Shown piece after piece: positions 33,166 through 42,700 of a DNA stretch of 64,000 nt. The notes under the pieces were generated by a model. That model was not told the origin of the DNA. It worked only from the letters and a program-made list of their open reading frames with translations, and did no database searches. Source of the DNA: Dechloromonas denitrificans (lineage in GTDB: Bacteria; Pseudomonadota; Gammaproteobacteria; Burkholderiales; Rhodocyclaceae); contig NZ_CP075185.1 of assembly GCF_020510685.1 (NCBI RefSeq), positions 1,426,001-1,490,000 on the forward strand, in the 5' to 3' direction. Positions within the stretch are counted from its first letter, which is position 1. Every line of letters starts with the position of its first letter. A program made the position numbers and the translations under genes.

Positions 33166-35145
33166 ATGTTACAGGTCGAAAATCTCCGTCTCGGCTTCAT
33201 GGCCAATGGCCAGACCTTTGCCGCGGTGGACGGTATTTCCTTCGCCATTGCCAAAGGCGAAACCTTTGCCCTGCTCGGCGAGTCGGGCTGCGGCAAGTCG
33301 GCCACGGCGCAGGGCATCATGCGCCTGCTGCCGGCCGCCGGCCGCATTCTCGACGGCAGCATCCGGCTCGATGGCGAGGCCTTGCTGACCCTGCCGGAGG
33401 CCGACATGCGCGCCTATCGCGGCGGCCGGATGGCGATGATCTTTCAGGAGCCGGCGACCAGCCTGAACCCGGTGCTCACCGTCGGCCGGCAGATTGGCGA
33501 AGTGCTCGAACGCCATCGCCAACTGGTCGGCCAGGCGGCGACCGGGCGGATGCTCGAATTGCTGCGTCTGGTCGGCATCGCCGACCCGGAACGGCGGCTC
33601 GGCGAATATCCCTTCCAGCTCTCGGGCGGCATGAAGCAACGGGTGATGATTGCCATCGCACTAGCCGGCGAGCCGGAGCTGCTGATCGCCGACGAACCGA
33701 CCACCGCCCTTGACGTTACCGTCCAGGCGCAGATCCTCGACCTGCTGGCTGGCCTGCAGGCGGAGCGCGGCATGGGCATGCTGCTGATTACCCACGATCT
33801 CGGCGTCGTCGCCCGCATGGCGCACCGCATCGGCGTCATGTACGCCGGCGAACTGGTCGAGGTGGCCAGCCGCCAGGAATTTTTCATCCGGCCGAGGCAT
33901 CCCTACACCCAGGCGCTGTTTGCCGCCTTGCCGGAAGTGTCGCGGCGCGGCTTGCGGCTGACCACGATTCCTGGTCAGGTGCCAGTGCTTTCGGCCATGC
34001 CCGCCGGCTGTCGTTTTGCCGACCGCTGCGCCCATGTCATGGCGCAGTGTCGCAGCGAGTCGCCCGCCTGGCGCGCGGTCGGTGAAGGCCATGTCGTCCG
34101 TTGCCACTGGACCGGCGAGGCGGCCGAGGCAGGGCCGGCGCGCCACGCTGTCAGCGAGTTGGAGATCGAACCGGCCCGGCCATTCCTCGAAGTCGATGCC
34201 TTGAAAGTCCATTTTCCGATCCGCCGTGGCCTGCTGCAACGGACGGTCGGCCATGTGCGGGCGGTCGATGGCGTGTCGCTGGCCATCTCGGCCGGCCGCA
34301 CGCTGGCCCTGGTCGGCGAATCCGGCTGCGGCAAGACGACGGTCGGCAAGGCCTTGTTGCAACTGATCCAGCCGACGGCCGGCAGCGTCAAGCTCGCTAA
34401 CCGCGAGCTGGTCGGCATGAAGCCGAAGCGCCTGCGCGCCGCCCGGCGGCACATGCAGATGGTGTTCCAGGATCCGTTCGCGTCGCTCAATCCACGGATG
34501 CGGGTCGGCGAGATCATTGCCGAGGGGATGGCGGCGCTGGCTCTGACCGCCGACCGGGCGACGCAGGCTGAAGCGCTGTCCGCCTTGCTCAGTCAGGTCG
34601 GGCTGCCGGACGAAGCAGCCGGGCGTTATCCGCATGAGTTTTCCGGCGGCCAGCGTCAGCGCATCGCGATCGCCCGCGCCCTGGCCGTGCAGCCGGAGCT
34701 GCTGATCTGCGACGAGCCGACCTCGGCGCTCGATGTCTCGGTGCAGGCGCAGATTCTCAATCTGTTGAAGAAGTTGCAGGAAGAACTGGGCGTCGCCTAC
34801 CTGTTCATCACCCATAACTTCGCGGTGGTCGAATATCTGGCGCACGATGTGGCGGTGATGTATCTCGGCCGCATTGTCGAACGGGGCAGGGCGGAAGAAG
34901 TGCTGCGCTCACCGCGCCATCCTTACACTCAGGCGCTGCTGTCGGCGGTGCCGGTGCCCCGCCTCGATGGCCAAAGTGCGGTCGTCCGTTTGCCGGGAGA
35001 GACGCCGTCGCCGGCCAATCCGCCGTCGGGCTGCCACTTTCATCCGCGCTGTCCGCACGTCATGGCGGTCTGTCGCGAGAGCTACCCGGAAAGCAGCGAC
35101 GTTTCAGCGACCCATACGGTCAACTGCCATTGGCGGGCGGTTTAA
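33166..35145 (+). CDS. Fused double ABC ATPase of the peptide-type transporter
   Basis: 659 residues with two complete nucleotide-binding domains, like YejF or GsiA. Domain 1: Walker A GESGCGKSATAQ, signature LSGGMKQRV, Walker B LLIADEPTTALDV. Domain 2: [40 protein letters not shown]. Each is followed by the OppD/F-type C-terminal Cys segment (GCRFADRCAHVMAQC; GCHFHPRCPHVMAVC) that can bind an iron-sulfur cluster. It is the last gene of the operon and converges with mltD after 33 bases. Confidence 0.93.
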   Translation: MLQVENLRLGFMANGQTFAAVDGISFAIAKGETFALLGESGCGKSATAQGIMRLLPAAGRILDGSIRLDGEALLTLPEADMRAYRGGRMAMIFQEPATSLNPVLTVGRQIGEVLERHRQLVGQAATGRMLELLRLVGIADPERRLGEYPFQLSGGMKQRVMIAIALAGEPELLIADEPTTALDVTVQAQILDLLAGLQAERGMGMLLITHDLGVVARMAHRIGVMYAGELVEVASRQEFFIRPRHPYTQALFAALPEVSRRGLRLTTIPGQVPVLSAMPAGCRFADRCAHVMAQCRSESPAWRAVGEGHVVRCHWTGEAAEAGPARHAVSELEIEPARPFLEVDALKVHFPIRRGLLQRTVGHVRAVDGVSLAISAGRTLALVGESGCGKTTVGKALLQLIQPTAGSVKLANRELVGMKPKRLRAARRHMQMVFQDPFASLNPRMRVGEIIAEGMAALALTADRATQAEALSALLSQVGLPDEAAGRYPHEFSGGQRQRIAIARALAVQPELLICDEPTSALDVSVQAQILNLLKKLQEELGVAYLFITHNFAVVEYLAHDVAVMYLGRIVERGRAEEVLRSPRHPYTQALLSAVPVPRLDGQSAVVRLPGETPSPANPPSGCHFHPRCPHVMAVCRESYPESSDVSATHTVNCHWRAV

Positions 35146-35178
35146 GGCAGCTTTCCGCTTATCGATCACCGGCAGAAA

Positions 35179-36681
35179 TCAGTTGCGTCGTCCTTTGCCC
35201 GGCTTGCCACCCTTGCTTGGCGCGGCCGGCTTGGTCGGGGCGGCTTTTTTGCCATTGTCCGCCTTGGCGGCTGGCTTGGTGGGCAGCTTGGCTGGCGCTT
35301 TGGCGAGCGGCTTGGCGCCTTTGCTGCTGGCCTGGATGGCCGCCTTGCCGCCGCCCTTGGCCGGCGCCTTGGCGGTCTTGCCGGTGGTCGTCCGGCTGTT
35401 GCGCGCCGGGGCGACCGGTTCCGGCTCGATGATCTGTTGCGGGGCGGCGACGCTTTGCAGATTACCCAGGTCCTCGGCCCCGTCGCCGGCCGGGACGAGC
35501 AGCGTCGAGCCAGCCCCCAAACGAACCTTGACCGGCAGGCCGTTGATCCGCAGCAATTCGGGCAAGGCGATACCGAAGCGTGGCGCGACCTTGTCGAGCT
35601 TTTCGCCATTCTTCAGCGTGTAGGTCTGCCATTCGGTCAGCCGCGCTGAATTTTTTTCGAGGTTGCTGCGGAAAATCGCCAGTTTGTCGGCCGGCAGCAC
35701 AACTGCCGAATCCGCGTGGATGACGGGGCGGTTATGTGACGGGTTGAGCGCCAGGAAATCCTCGACCGGCATGTTGGCCAGCCGGGCGGCGGTTTTTACA
35801 TCGATCGCCCGTTCGGTATCGATGGTCGCGAAATACGGACGGTTGAGGATTTCCGGCAGGCCGAGCTGGACCATCAGGACCGGGTTGCCGAAGATATTCT
35901 TCAAGGCCTGCAGTTTCGGGACGTAGTTCCGGGTTTCGTTCGGCATGGTCAGGCTGGCGTAATCGGCCGGCAGGCCCCGGGCGTTGTTCTTGTCGACGGC
36001 GCGTTTGACGGCGCCTTCACCCCAGTTGTAGGAAGCCAGCGCCAGATGCCAGTCGCCATGCATGTCGTAGATGGTTTGCAGGTATTCGAGCGCCGCGTCG
36101 GTCGAGGCGACGATATCGCGGCGTTGGTCCTGCCACCAGTTCTGTTCCAGATTGAAACGCTTGCCGGTGGCCGGAATGAACTGCCACAGGCCCGAGGCAT
36201 GCGAACGCGAGTAGGCCATCGGGTTGAACGAGCTTTCGACCATCGGCAGCAGCGCCAGTTCGGTCGGCATGCCACGCGCTTCGAGTTCTTCGACGATGTG
36301 GTGCAGATAGGGGCGACTGCGTTCGACCATGCGGCGCAGGGCATCCGGATGACTCTGATACCAGTGCTGGTGGCGCAGCACCAGGTCATCATTGAGATTG
36401 GTCATCGCAAAACCGTTGCGGATGCGATCCCACAGATTGTCCGTTTCGGCCGTCAGGTCGATGGTCGTTGGCGGCTGCAGCGCAGCGCGCACTTCATGGA
36501 TGGTCAGGGCGCCGTCCGGTGATCCGGTTTCTGCATCGCTCGGCGAGGACATTTGCAGGGAATCCAGCGGGGCGTTGTCGGCTGCATCAGCCAGCGTCGG
36601 CAGGGCGAGCGTCAGGGCAGTTGCGCCCAGGCAGGCGCCGGCAAAACGGCGAAACAGCGACAGAACGTTGCGGTGTTGAAT
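35179..36681 (-). CDS. mltD: MltD-type membrane-bound lytic transglycosylase, apparent ATT start
   Basis: 500 residues if translation starts at ATT 36681, which lies 6 bases after AGGAG. No ATG, GTG or TTG is available in frame there. Residues 1-~35 form a signal peptide (LSLFRRFAGACLGATALTL). The SLT/GH23 domain has the catalytic Glu in LPMVESSFNPMAYS, then ASGLWQFIPATGKRF and LALASYNWGEGAV. A LysM repeat follows (YTLKNGEKLDKVAPRFG). The C-terminal ~85 residues are Lys/Ala/Pro-rich (AKAPAKGGGKAA), probably wall-binding. The enzyme cleaves peptidoglycan to anhydro-muropeptides. A TATAAT lies just upstream. Confidence 0.88.
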   Translation of the reverse strand: MQHRNVLSLFRRFAGACLGATALTLALPTLADAADNAPLDSLQMSSPSDAETGSPDGALTIHEVRAALQPPTTIDLTAETDNLWDRIRNGFAMTNLNDDLVLRHQHWYQSHPDALRRMVERSRPYLHHIVEELEARGMPTELALLPMVESSFNPMAYSRSHASGLWQFIPATGKRFNLEQNWWQDQRRDIVASTDAALEYLQTIYDMHGDWHLALASYNWGEGAVKRAVDKNNARGLPADYASLTMPNETRNYVPKLQALKNIFGNPVLMVQLGLPEILNRPYFATIDTERAIDVKTAARLANMPVEDFLALNPSHNRPVIHADSAVVLPADKLAIFRSNLEKNSARLTEWQTYTLKNGEKLDKVAPRFGIALPELLRINGLPVKVRLGAGSTLLVPAGDGAEDLGNLQSVAAPQQIIEPEPVAPARNSRTTTGKTAKAPAKGGGKAAIQASSKGAKPLAKAPAKLPTKPAAKADNGKKAAPTKPAAPSKGGKPGKGRRN

Positions 36682-36720
36682 GGGTAACTCCTGGCGCGAA
36701 CGGGGTCGACTAAACCAGCG

Positions 36721-36726
36721 ATTATA
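36721..36726 (-). promoter_or_regulatory. -10 element upstream of mltD
   Basis: Perfect TATAAT on the minus strand, about 40 bases from the ATT start. The matching -35 is weak. A transcript from here could not include the ATG- or GTG-initiated upstream frame, which supports the ATT start. Confidence 0.55.
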
Positions 36727-36830
36727 CCTGACCCCCGCAAGGGCTTTGGCCTGTCTGAAGGCCTTGTTACATCTGGGGATCGCTTCGCCCGGTCGGCAAA
36801 AACTGGATTGTCGGCGCTCCGGTGTGGCAA

Positions 36831-37754
36831 TCAGCTGATAAACGGCAGTTGCAGGGTGTCGGTTCCCTGGGCCGTGCCGCTGGTTTCCCGACACAGCTCG
36901 AGGAAGGTCCGGGCCGCCGGACTGATCGGGCGTTGCCGGTGGCGGGCAAAATAAAAATGCCGGCGCAGGTCGAACTGCGGGGTTGCGATTTCGACCAGGC
37001 TGCCGCGCCGAAAAGCCTCGCGCAGCGACAGGCGGGACAGGCAGCCGATGCCCAGCCCGGACTCGACGGCCCGCTTGATCGCTTCCGTATGTTCCAGTTC
37101 GAGCTGGATGTGGATATCCGGCAAGGCTTTGGCAATGACGCGGTCGAACAGGGCGCGGGTTCCCGAGCCATGCTCGCGGACGATCCACTTCTGTTCGCTC
37201 AGCAGTTGCCGGCTGACCTCGCCGGCCGAGGCCAGCGGATGCTGCGGGGCGCAAAAGGCAACCAGCGTGTCGTCCAGCCAGGGTTCGAGCAACAGGTTGG
37301 GATCGTCCGCCTCGCCTTCGATCAGGCCGATATCGAGTTCAAAGCGGGAGAGTTGTTCGACGATGCTGTGGGTGTTGGCGACATGCAGGCTGACCTTTGA
37401 TGCCGGATGGCGGCGCAGGTATTCGGCGACAACCAGGGTGGCCAGGTAGTTGCCGATGGTCAAGGTGGCGCCGACCGCCAGCGGGCCGAGGACGCCGCCG
37501 GCCAGATAGGCTTCGATGTCCGTCGCGCGAGCCAGCATGTCCTGCACCTGGGGGAGCAGGCCGCGTCCGGTGCTGTTGAGGCGCAGCGACTTGCCGATAC
37601 GGTCGAACAGCGGGCAGTCGAACTGGCGCTCCAGTTCGACCAGCGCGCTGCTTGCCGCCGACTGCGACATCGACAGCTGTCTGGCGGCGCGCGAGACATT
37701 TTCGCTCCGGGCGATGGCGGCAAAGACTTCAATCTGGCGCAGGGTGATTCGCAT
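36831..37754 (-). CDS. LysR-type regulator, FinR-like
   Basis: 307 residues: N-terminal HTH (LRQIEVFAAIARSENVSRA, QLSMSQSAASSALVELE) and effector domain with WIVREHGSGTRALFDRV. It is divergent from the ferredoxin-NADP reductase gene, the arrangement known for finR-fprA in pseudomonads, where FinR activates fpr under oxidative stress. The 102-base intergenic is AT-rich. The FinR assignment rests on synteny; CysB/YeiE-like function is the alternative. Confidence 0.85.
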   Translation of the reverse strand: MRITLRQIEVFAAIARSENVSRAARQLSMSQSAASSALVELERQFDCPLFDRIGKSLRLNSTGRGLLPQVQDMLARATDIEAYLAGGVLGPLAVGATLTIGNYLATLVVAEYLRRHPASKVSLHVANTHSIVEQLSRFELDIGLIEGEADDPNLLLEPWLDDTLVAFCAPQHPLASAGEVSRQLLSEQKWIVREHGSGTRALFDRVIAKALPDIHIQLELEHTEAIKRAVESGLGIGCLSRLSLREAFRRGSLVEIATPQFDLRRHFYFARHRQRPISPAARTFLELCRETSGTAQGTDTLQLPFIS

Positions 37755-37856
37755 ATCGACTTAATAGGTAATTGTTAGAGAAATTATCCGCTTAAATATA
37801 TAAGGTGCGAAGCCTATGATTCAGGACATACAAAAATTCCGCCGAGAACATCCGCC

Positions 37857-38636
37857 ATGAGCAACCTTGCTACCGAGAAAATCATCTCCGTCCATCACTG
37901 GAACGACACGCTGTTTTCTTTCCGCACGACGCGCGATCCCGGTCTGCGCTTCATCAACGGTCAGTTCGTGATGATCGGACTGGAAGTGAATGGCCGGCCG
38001 CTGACCCGCGCTTACAGCATCGCCAGCGCCAATCATGAAGAGCATCTGGAGTTTTTCAGCATCAAGGTGCCGAACGGACCGCTGACCTCGCGCCTGCAGC
38101 ACCTGCAACCGGGTGACCCGATCATCGTCAGCAAGAAGCCGACCGGAACGCTGGTTCTGCATGACTTGAAACCGGGCAAGCGCCTGTTCATGTTCGCCAC
38201 CGGCACCGGTCTGGCGCCCTTCATGAGCCTGATTCACGATCCCGAAGTGTACGAAAAGTTCGAGAAAATCATCCTGATTCACGGTGTTCGCTGGACCAAT
38301 GAGCTGGCCTATCACGACTATATCGAGCACGAAATCAGGCAGCACGAGTTCTTTGGCGATTGGGCGCGTGAAAAGCTGGTGTACTACCCGACGGTGACCC
38401 GTGAGCCGTTCCGCAACGAAGGCCGGCTGACCGACCTGATCGAATCCGGCAAGCTCTTTGCCGATATCGGCTTGCCGTCGCTCGATCCGGTCACCGACCG
38501 GGCAATGATCTGCGGCAGCCCGGCCATGCTGGCCGACACGGCAGCCATGCTCGATGCGCGGGGATTCAAGGTTGGCCACCACCACACCGGGGAACTGGGC
38601 GATTACGTCATCGAGCGGGCTTTCGTCGAGAAATAG
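37857..38636 (+). CDS. fpr: Ferredoxin--NADP+ reductase
   Basis: 259 residues, the length of bacterial subclass-I FPRs. It transfers electrons between NADPH and ferredoxin/flavodoxin. FAD motif RAYSIASANHEEHLEF (RxYS), GPLTSRL loop, NADP-binding GTGLAPFMSLIHDP, HGVR and CGSPAML motifs, and a C-terminus ERAFVEK. It is divergent from the FinR-like regulator. A strong bidirectional terminator follows. Confidence 0.94.
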   Translation: MSNLATEKIISVHHWNDTLFSFRTTRDPGLRFINGQFVMIGLEVNGRPLTRAYSIASANHEEHLEFFSIKVPNGPLTSRLQHLQPGDPIIVSKKPTGTLVLHDLKPGKRLFMFATGTGLAPFMSLIHDPEVYEKFEKIILIHGVRWTNELAYHDYIEHEIRQHEFFGDWAREKLVYYPTVTREPFRNEGRLTDLIESGKLFADIGLPSLDPVTDRAMICGSPAMLADTAAMLDARGFKVGHHHTGELGDYVIERAFVEK

Positions 38637-38660
38637 GCAACCCGGGCAACAAAGAAAAAA

Positions 38661-38689
38661 AGCCGTTGAAATCATCGATTTCAACGGCT
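38661..38689. terminator. Bidirectional terminator between fpr and tRNA cluster
   Basis: Perfect 13-base stem AGCCGTTGAAATC/GATTTCAACGGCT with an ATC loop, preceded by A-rich and followed by TTTTTT. It can serve fpr on the plus strand and the tRNA cluster on the minus strand. Confidence 0.9.
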
Positions 38690-38700
38690 TTTTTAATGGT

Positions 38701-38777
38701 TGGCGGAGTGGACGGGACTCGAACCCGCGACCCCCGGCGTGACAGGCCGGTATTCTAACCAACTGAACTACCACTCC
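38701..38777 (-). tRNA. tRNA-Asp (GTC), copy 1
   Basis: 77 bases with encoded CCA. Anticodon loop CTGTCAC, T-arm GGTTCGAGTCC and a GGAGTGG/CCACTCC acceptor stem. Confidence 0.97.
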
Positions 38778-38807
38778 AGTACTGCAAAACCTTTACTGCC
38801 AAATTCT

Positions 38808-38883
38808 TGGCGTCCCCACGGGGATTCGAACCCCGGTTACCGCCGTGAAAGGGCGGTGTCCTAGGCCTCTAGACGATGGGGAC
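38808..38883 (-). tRNA. tRNA-Glu (TTC), copy 1
   Basis: 76 bases with CCA. Anticodon loop CTTTCAC, acceptor GTCCCCA/TGGGGAC. Confidence 0.97.
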
Positions 38884-38926
38884 CCGGACGTTACCTGCAA
38901 CATTACAACACTGCCGGTTCGGTATC

Positions 38927-39002
<76 letters not shown>

Positions 39003-39071
39003 ATTCGAGAGATAGCCGAACCAACTTCGACCTTTCGGCCCAGACTGCCAACCGAGGTTGGCAACCTGCAT

Positions 39072-39095
39072 AAAAAAGCCGGGATAATCCGGCTT
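39072..39095 (-). terminator. Terminator between the two tRNA clusters
   Basis: 7-base stem AAGCCGG/CCGGCTT; on the minus strand it is followed by TTTTTT. It ends the upstream Ala-Glu-Asp copy. Confidence 0.75.
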
Positions 39096-39103
39096 CAAAA
39101 TAT

Positions 39104-39180
39104 TGGCGGAGTGGACGGGACTCGAACCCGCGACCCCCGGCGTGACAGGCCGGTATTCTAACCAACTGAACTACCACTCC
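39104..39180 (-). tRNA. tRNA-Asp (GTC), copy 2
   Basis: Identical to copy 1 as far as I can see, including the 30-base spacer to tRNA-Glu. Confidence 0.97.
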
Positions 39181-39210
39181 AGTACTGCAAAACCTTTACT
39201 GCCAAATTCT

Positions 39211-39286
39211 TGGCGTCCCCACGGGGATTCGAACCCCGGTTACCGCCGTGAAAGGGCGGTGTCCTAGGCCTCTAGACGATGGGGAC
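39211..39286 (-). tRNA. tRNA-Glu (TTC), copy 2
   Basis: Same sequence as copy 1, 76 bases with CCA. Confidence 0.97.
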
Positions 39287-39310
39287 CCTGGACCAACTTC
39301 TTTCGCACTT

Positions 39311-39386
<76 letters not shown>

Positions 39387-39450
39387 GCCGCGAAAGAAGG
39401 CCGCATTATAGGGATCTCACCGACCCTTGTAAATAGGCCTTCTCCGTTTT

Positions 39451-40845
39451 TTAGATATTTTGTCTCAATGCGGCGATGACCTTATCGCGGCCGATCAGCG
39501 CGATTACGGCATCGACGGAAGGGGTCTGTGCCTGGCCGGTCAGGATGACGCGCAGCGGCATCGCCAGCTTCGGCATTTTCAAGCCATGTTTGGTCACCGT
39601 TTCCTTGATCAGCGCATTGATCGCCGGCGCTTCCCAGGCAACCGTGGCAATGCCTGCGGCAAAATCGGCCAGTGCGGGGCGGGCTTCATCCGGCAGGTGC
39701 TGGGCAAGCAGTTCCGGATTCGGCGTGACGTGGGCGTAGAACACTTCGACGGCATCGGCCAGAACGTTCAGCGTGTTGCTGCGATCGACATACAGCGTCA
39801 CCGCTTTTTCCAGGTCGGGGCCGGCATCGGTGTCGACTCCGCGCGCGGCGAGGCGAGCCTTGATCTTGGCGGACAACTCGGCCGGCGGCATCAGCTTCAT
39901 GTAGTGCTGGTTCAGCCAGAGCAGCTTTTCGGTATTGAACTGGGCCGCCGAAGCGGTAATGTGGTCGAGATCGAACCACTCGATGAATTGCTGCCGGGTG
40001 AATACTTCGTCATCGCCGTGCGACCAGCCGAGACGCGCCAGGTAGTTGATGACCGCTTCCGGCAGGAAACCTTCGTCGTCGTACTGCATCACGGATACCG
40101 CGCCATGGCGCTTCGACAGCTTGGCGCCATCGTCGCCGAGGATCATCGAGAGGTGCGCGTATTGCGGCACTTCGGCACCGAGAGCCTGCAGGATGTTGAT
40201 CTGGCGTGGCGTGTTGTTGACGTGGTCGTCACCGCGAATGACGTGGGTGATGCCCATGTCCCAGTCGTCGACGCAGACGCAGAAATTGTAGGTCGGCGTG
40301 CCGTCGGCCCGGGCGATGATCAGGTCGTCGAGTTCGCCGTTGGCAATCTCGATGCGGCCCTTGACCTGGTCGTCCCAGGCCACGACGCCGTCCTTCGGGT
40401 TCTTGAAACGGATGACCGGTGGCACATCGGCCGGCGGCGTCGGCAAGACCTTGCCGGTTTCCGGACGCCAGCGGCCATCGTAACGCGGCTTTTCCTTGCG
40501 CGCTTCCTGCTCGGCGCGCAGGGCATCGAGCTCGTCGCGTGTTGTGTAGCACCGGTAGGCAGCGCCGCTGACCAGCATCTGCTGGATTACTTCCTTGTAG
40601 CGATCCATGCGCTGCATCTGGTAGAACGGCCCTTCATCGTGGCCCAGTTCGAGCCACTGCATGCCGTCCAGAATCGCCTGCACGGCTTCCGGGGTCGAGC
40701 GGGCGACATCGGTGTCTTCGATGCGCAGAATGAAGGTGCCACCATGACGACGGGCAAACGCCCAGGAGAAGAGAGCGGTGCGCGCGCCGCCGATGTGGAG
40801 GTAACCGGTGGGGCTGGGGGCAAAACGGGTGCGGACTGGCTTCAT
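39451..40845 (-). CDS. gltX: Glutamyl-tRNA synthetase
   Basis: 464 residues from the ATG at 40845; a longer frame adds nine unlikely residues. Class I aminoacyl-tRNA synthetase: HIGH motif as [21 protein letters not shown] motif as [10 protein letters not shown], plus RIEDTD and the [11 protein letters not shown] core. It charges tRNA-Glu, whose genes lie immediately downstream on the same strand. No truncation seen. Confidence 0.97.
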   Translation of the reverse strand: MKPVRTRFAPSPTGYLHIGGARTALFSWAFARRHGGTFILRIEDTDVARSTPEAVQAILDGMQWLELGHDEGPFYQMQRMDRYKEVIQQMLVSGAAYRCYTTRDELDALRAEQEARKEKPRYDGRWRPETGKVLPTPPADVPPVIRFKNPKDGVVAWDDQVKGRIEIANGELDDLIIARADGTPTYNFCVCVDDWDMGITHVIRGDDHVNNTPRQINILQALGAEVPQYAHLSMILGDDGAKLSKRHGAVSVMQYDDEGFLPEAVINYLARLGWSHGDDEVFTRQQFIEWFDLDHITASAAQFNTEKLLWLNQHYMKLMPPAELSAKIKARLAARGVDTDAGPDLEKAVTLYVDRSNTLNVLADAVEVFYAHVTPNPELLAQHLPDEARPALADFAAGIATVAWEAPAINALIKETVTKHGLKMPKLAMPLRVILTGQAQTPSVDAVIALIGRDKVIAALRQNI

Positions 40846-40940
40846 TGGGGTGCGGAATCCATACGGGTACAAAGTCGGCTATTTTAGCCGACTGGTTTGA
40901 CCCTCTGCGAGACTTATGGTTAAATGCGCGCCTCTCAAGT

Positions 40941-41015
40941 GGGCGGTTAGCTCAGCGGTAGAGCACTGCCTTCACACGGCAGGGGTCACTGGTTCGATCC
41001 CAGTACCGCCCACCA
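40941..41015 (+). tRNA. tRNA-Val (CAC)
   Basis: 75 bases with CCA. Anticodon loop TTCACAC, acceptor GGGCGGT/ACCGCCC, T-loop GGTTCGATCCC. Confidence 0.96.
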
Positions 41016-41032
41016 CGATCGAGTTAGTCAAA

Positions 41033-41060
41033 AGCCTGAATATTCAGGCTTTTTTCTTTT
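41033..41060 (+). terminator. Terminator after tRNA-Val
   Basis: 8-base stem AGCCTGAA/TTCAGGCT with a TA loop and a following T-rich tail. Confidence 0.85.
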
Positions 41061-41755
41061 GTGCGCCCCGTTTGCCTTAGAGATTGCCGGGCGTTGGCGT
41101 TAGCCGGATCACTTCCACAGCGATGATGTACCGGCTGTTAATTCAGGTGGCTGGGGGCACGCCGGCCGTCGTGCATCGAAATGAATGTCGATTGCATACA
41201 TTGGGCCGACCCCCTCGGCACGTGATCGGTCAGGAGGTCGCCCGGTACTGCTGTTGGCTGACCCCATGGCTTAAGAACATCAGCTAAGTTCATAACAGCA
41301 AAGGAGAAATTCGGATTACCCACAAAACCTGTGGATAACTATGGGGATAAGCTGTAAAAAGTGGGCTTAAACTCCCGTCGCTAAAGGCTTTGCCTTACTG
41401 TGCAAAAACTCTATGCATAGTTGTATCTATATGAATATATGTGACTTTATTATTTTCCTTGACATGTTTCGAAGTCCCATTTTTCGTCCGGTTGCGGCGA
41501 TGTCATTTTTTTCACTTTGTGCATAAGTCAAGTCTTGACAGTGAAAAATCTCCTGTAAAAAGACCTGTCGGCACCCCCGATGTGAAGCCTATGAGTGCCA
41601 GGGTACATTGCCGTCGCCGGTCGCCTGTCTATACTCAAAAGAGCTTGCCAGGCGGTTGGATGAACTCCCTCTGGCCAGCGCTTCGAAGCCGGCACTGCCG
41701 GTTTCGTACCCAGCGGATAGGTTGAAAAATTGCAGAGTGGATGGGAGTCAAAGCC
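41061..41755. other. AT-richer intergenic stretch with a DnaA-box-like motif
   Basis: About 700 bases without a convincing gene; frames near the right end are short and have unusual composition. CTGTGGATAA (41329-41338) is a perfect DnaA-box match, with a near match TGGGGATAA 12 bases on. The right part must hold the promoter of the OmpA-type gene. Confidence 0.4.
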
Positions 41756-42415
41756 ATGAAAAAAATCATTGTTTCTTTAATCGTCATCGCAGTAAGCTCA
41801 AGCGGACTGGTCGGTTGCGCCAGCATGGATGAATCGCAGCGGACTACGGCGACCGGTGCGGCGATCGGCGCCGCCGCTGGTGCCTTGCTGGGCGGGGTGA
41901 CCGGGCACGGTGGCAAGGGTGTGGCGACCGGTGCGGTAATCGGCGGGGCGCTGGGGGCTGGCGGCGGGTATCTTTGGTCGCGCCATATGCAGGAACAGAA
42001 GGCGGCGATGGAGCAGGCAACGGCCGGAACCGGCGTGGGGGTTAGCCAGACTGCCGACAACCAGCTCAAGCTCGATATTCCGAGCGATATTTCCTTCGAC
42101 TCCGGGCGCTACGATATCAAGTCCAACCTGCGGCCGATCCTCGATCGCTTTGCCACGACCTTGAACCAGAACCCGGTGACCACGGTGAAGATCATCGGGC
42201 ATACCGACAATACGGGGAGCGACGCGGTGAATAATCCGCTTTCGATCAATCGCGCCAGCGCAACTCGCGATTACCTGGCGGGTCGTGGCGTGGCGATGAA
42301 TCGTATGGCGATCGATGGGCGTGGTGCACACGACCCGGTGGCGGACAACGGCACGCCGGCTGGGCGGGCGGCTAACCGCCGTGTCGAGATTTTCGTGGCC
42401 GAGCCGGCGCGCTAG
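41756..42415 (+). CDS. OmpA-family outer-membrane lipoprotein with glycine zipper
   Basis: 219 residues from the ATG at 41756 with GGGAG upstream. Lipobox LVGC near residue 18 after a hydrophobic leader. A glycine-zipper stretch follows (GAAIGAAAGALLGGVTG, GAVIGGALGAGGGYL). The C-terminal ~110 residues are an OmpA-like peptidoglycan-binding domain: ISFDSGRYDI, IIGHTDNTGS, LSINRASATRDYL, and NRRVEIFV. It likely links the outer membrane to the wall, like YfiB or Pal. Alone in its transcription unit. Confidence 0.92.
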   Translation: MKKIIVSLIVIAVSSSGLVGCASMDESQRTTATGAAIGAAAGALLGGVTGHGGKGVATGAVIGGALGAGGGYLWSRHMQEQKAAMEQATAGTGVGVSQTADNQLKLDIPSDISFDSGRYDIKSNLRPILDRFATTLNQNPVTTVKIIGHTDNTGSDAVNNPLSINRASATRDYLAGRGVAMNRMAIDGRGAHDPVADNGTPAGRAANRRVEIFVAEPAR

Positions 42416-42451
42416 GAAGCGGGCGGGTCATCCCACCCTTTTGTTACAGGG

Positions 42452-42700
42452 CTATTTCTTCGCCTGGAAATAGAGGCACTGTTGTGCCGATGCTGCCATC
42501 ACGACACGGATCGGTTGCTGCTGGCTCTTGAAGCCCAAGGCCCGGCAACCGTAGCGGAAATGCACTTCGTGGGTGATGAAATAGTGCGCACAGTTGTTGC
42601 AGCGGGCCGGCTGGTCGGCTGCAAGCGGCGCCCCGGATGTCGCATCGGGGGCGCCAGCGGTGTTTCTTGCGCTGGTCAATGATCGACTTTCAGCCGCCAC
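42452..42700 (-). CDS. Small conserved Cys-containing protein
   Basis: 82 residues, overlapping the ppk 3' end by about 11 bases. The C-terminal half reads RCNNCAHYFITHEVHFRYG, CRALGFKS and CLYFQAKK, a pattern I recognise from short conserved betaproteobacterial proteins with a likely Zn knuckle (C-x2-C, C, C). The N-terminus is low-complexity and the true start could be later. Function unknown; probably expressed with ppk. Confidence 0.7.
   Translation of the reverse strand: MAAESRSLTSARNTAGAPDATSGAPLAADQPARCNNCAHYFITHEVHFRYGCRALGFKSQQQPIRVVMAASAQQCLYFQAKK

Noticed and set aside
32253-33713. Plus-strand frame of 486 codons in another phase over the permease and ATPase genes.
   Set aside because: Arg-rich shadow frame; the other phase encodes clear ABC transporter motifs.
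36682-37254. Upstream extension of the mltD frame to an ATG at 37254.
   Set aside because: It would run antisense through the LysR gene and place the signal peptide 190 residues inside; the TATAAT lies downstream of that ATG.
41329-41351. DnaA-box match CTGTGGATAA with a near copy, considered as a replication origin.
   Set aside because: One perfect and one weak box, no dnaA/dnaN or AT-rich unwinding array nearby.
41441-41725. Plus-strand frame of 94 codons before the OmpA-type gene.
   Set aside because: Unusual composition, no motif, and it occupies the likely promoter region.
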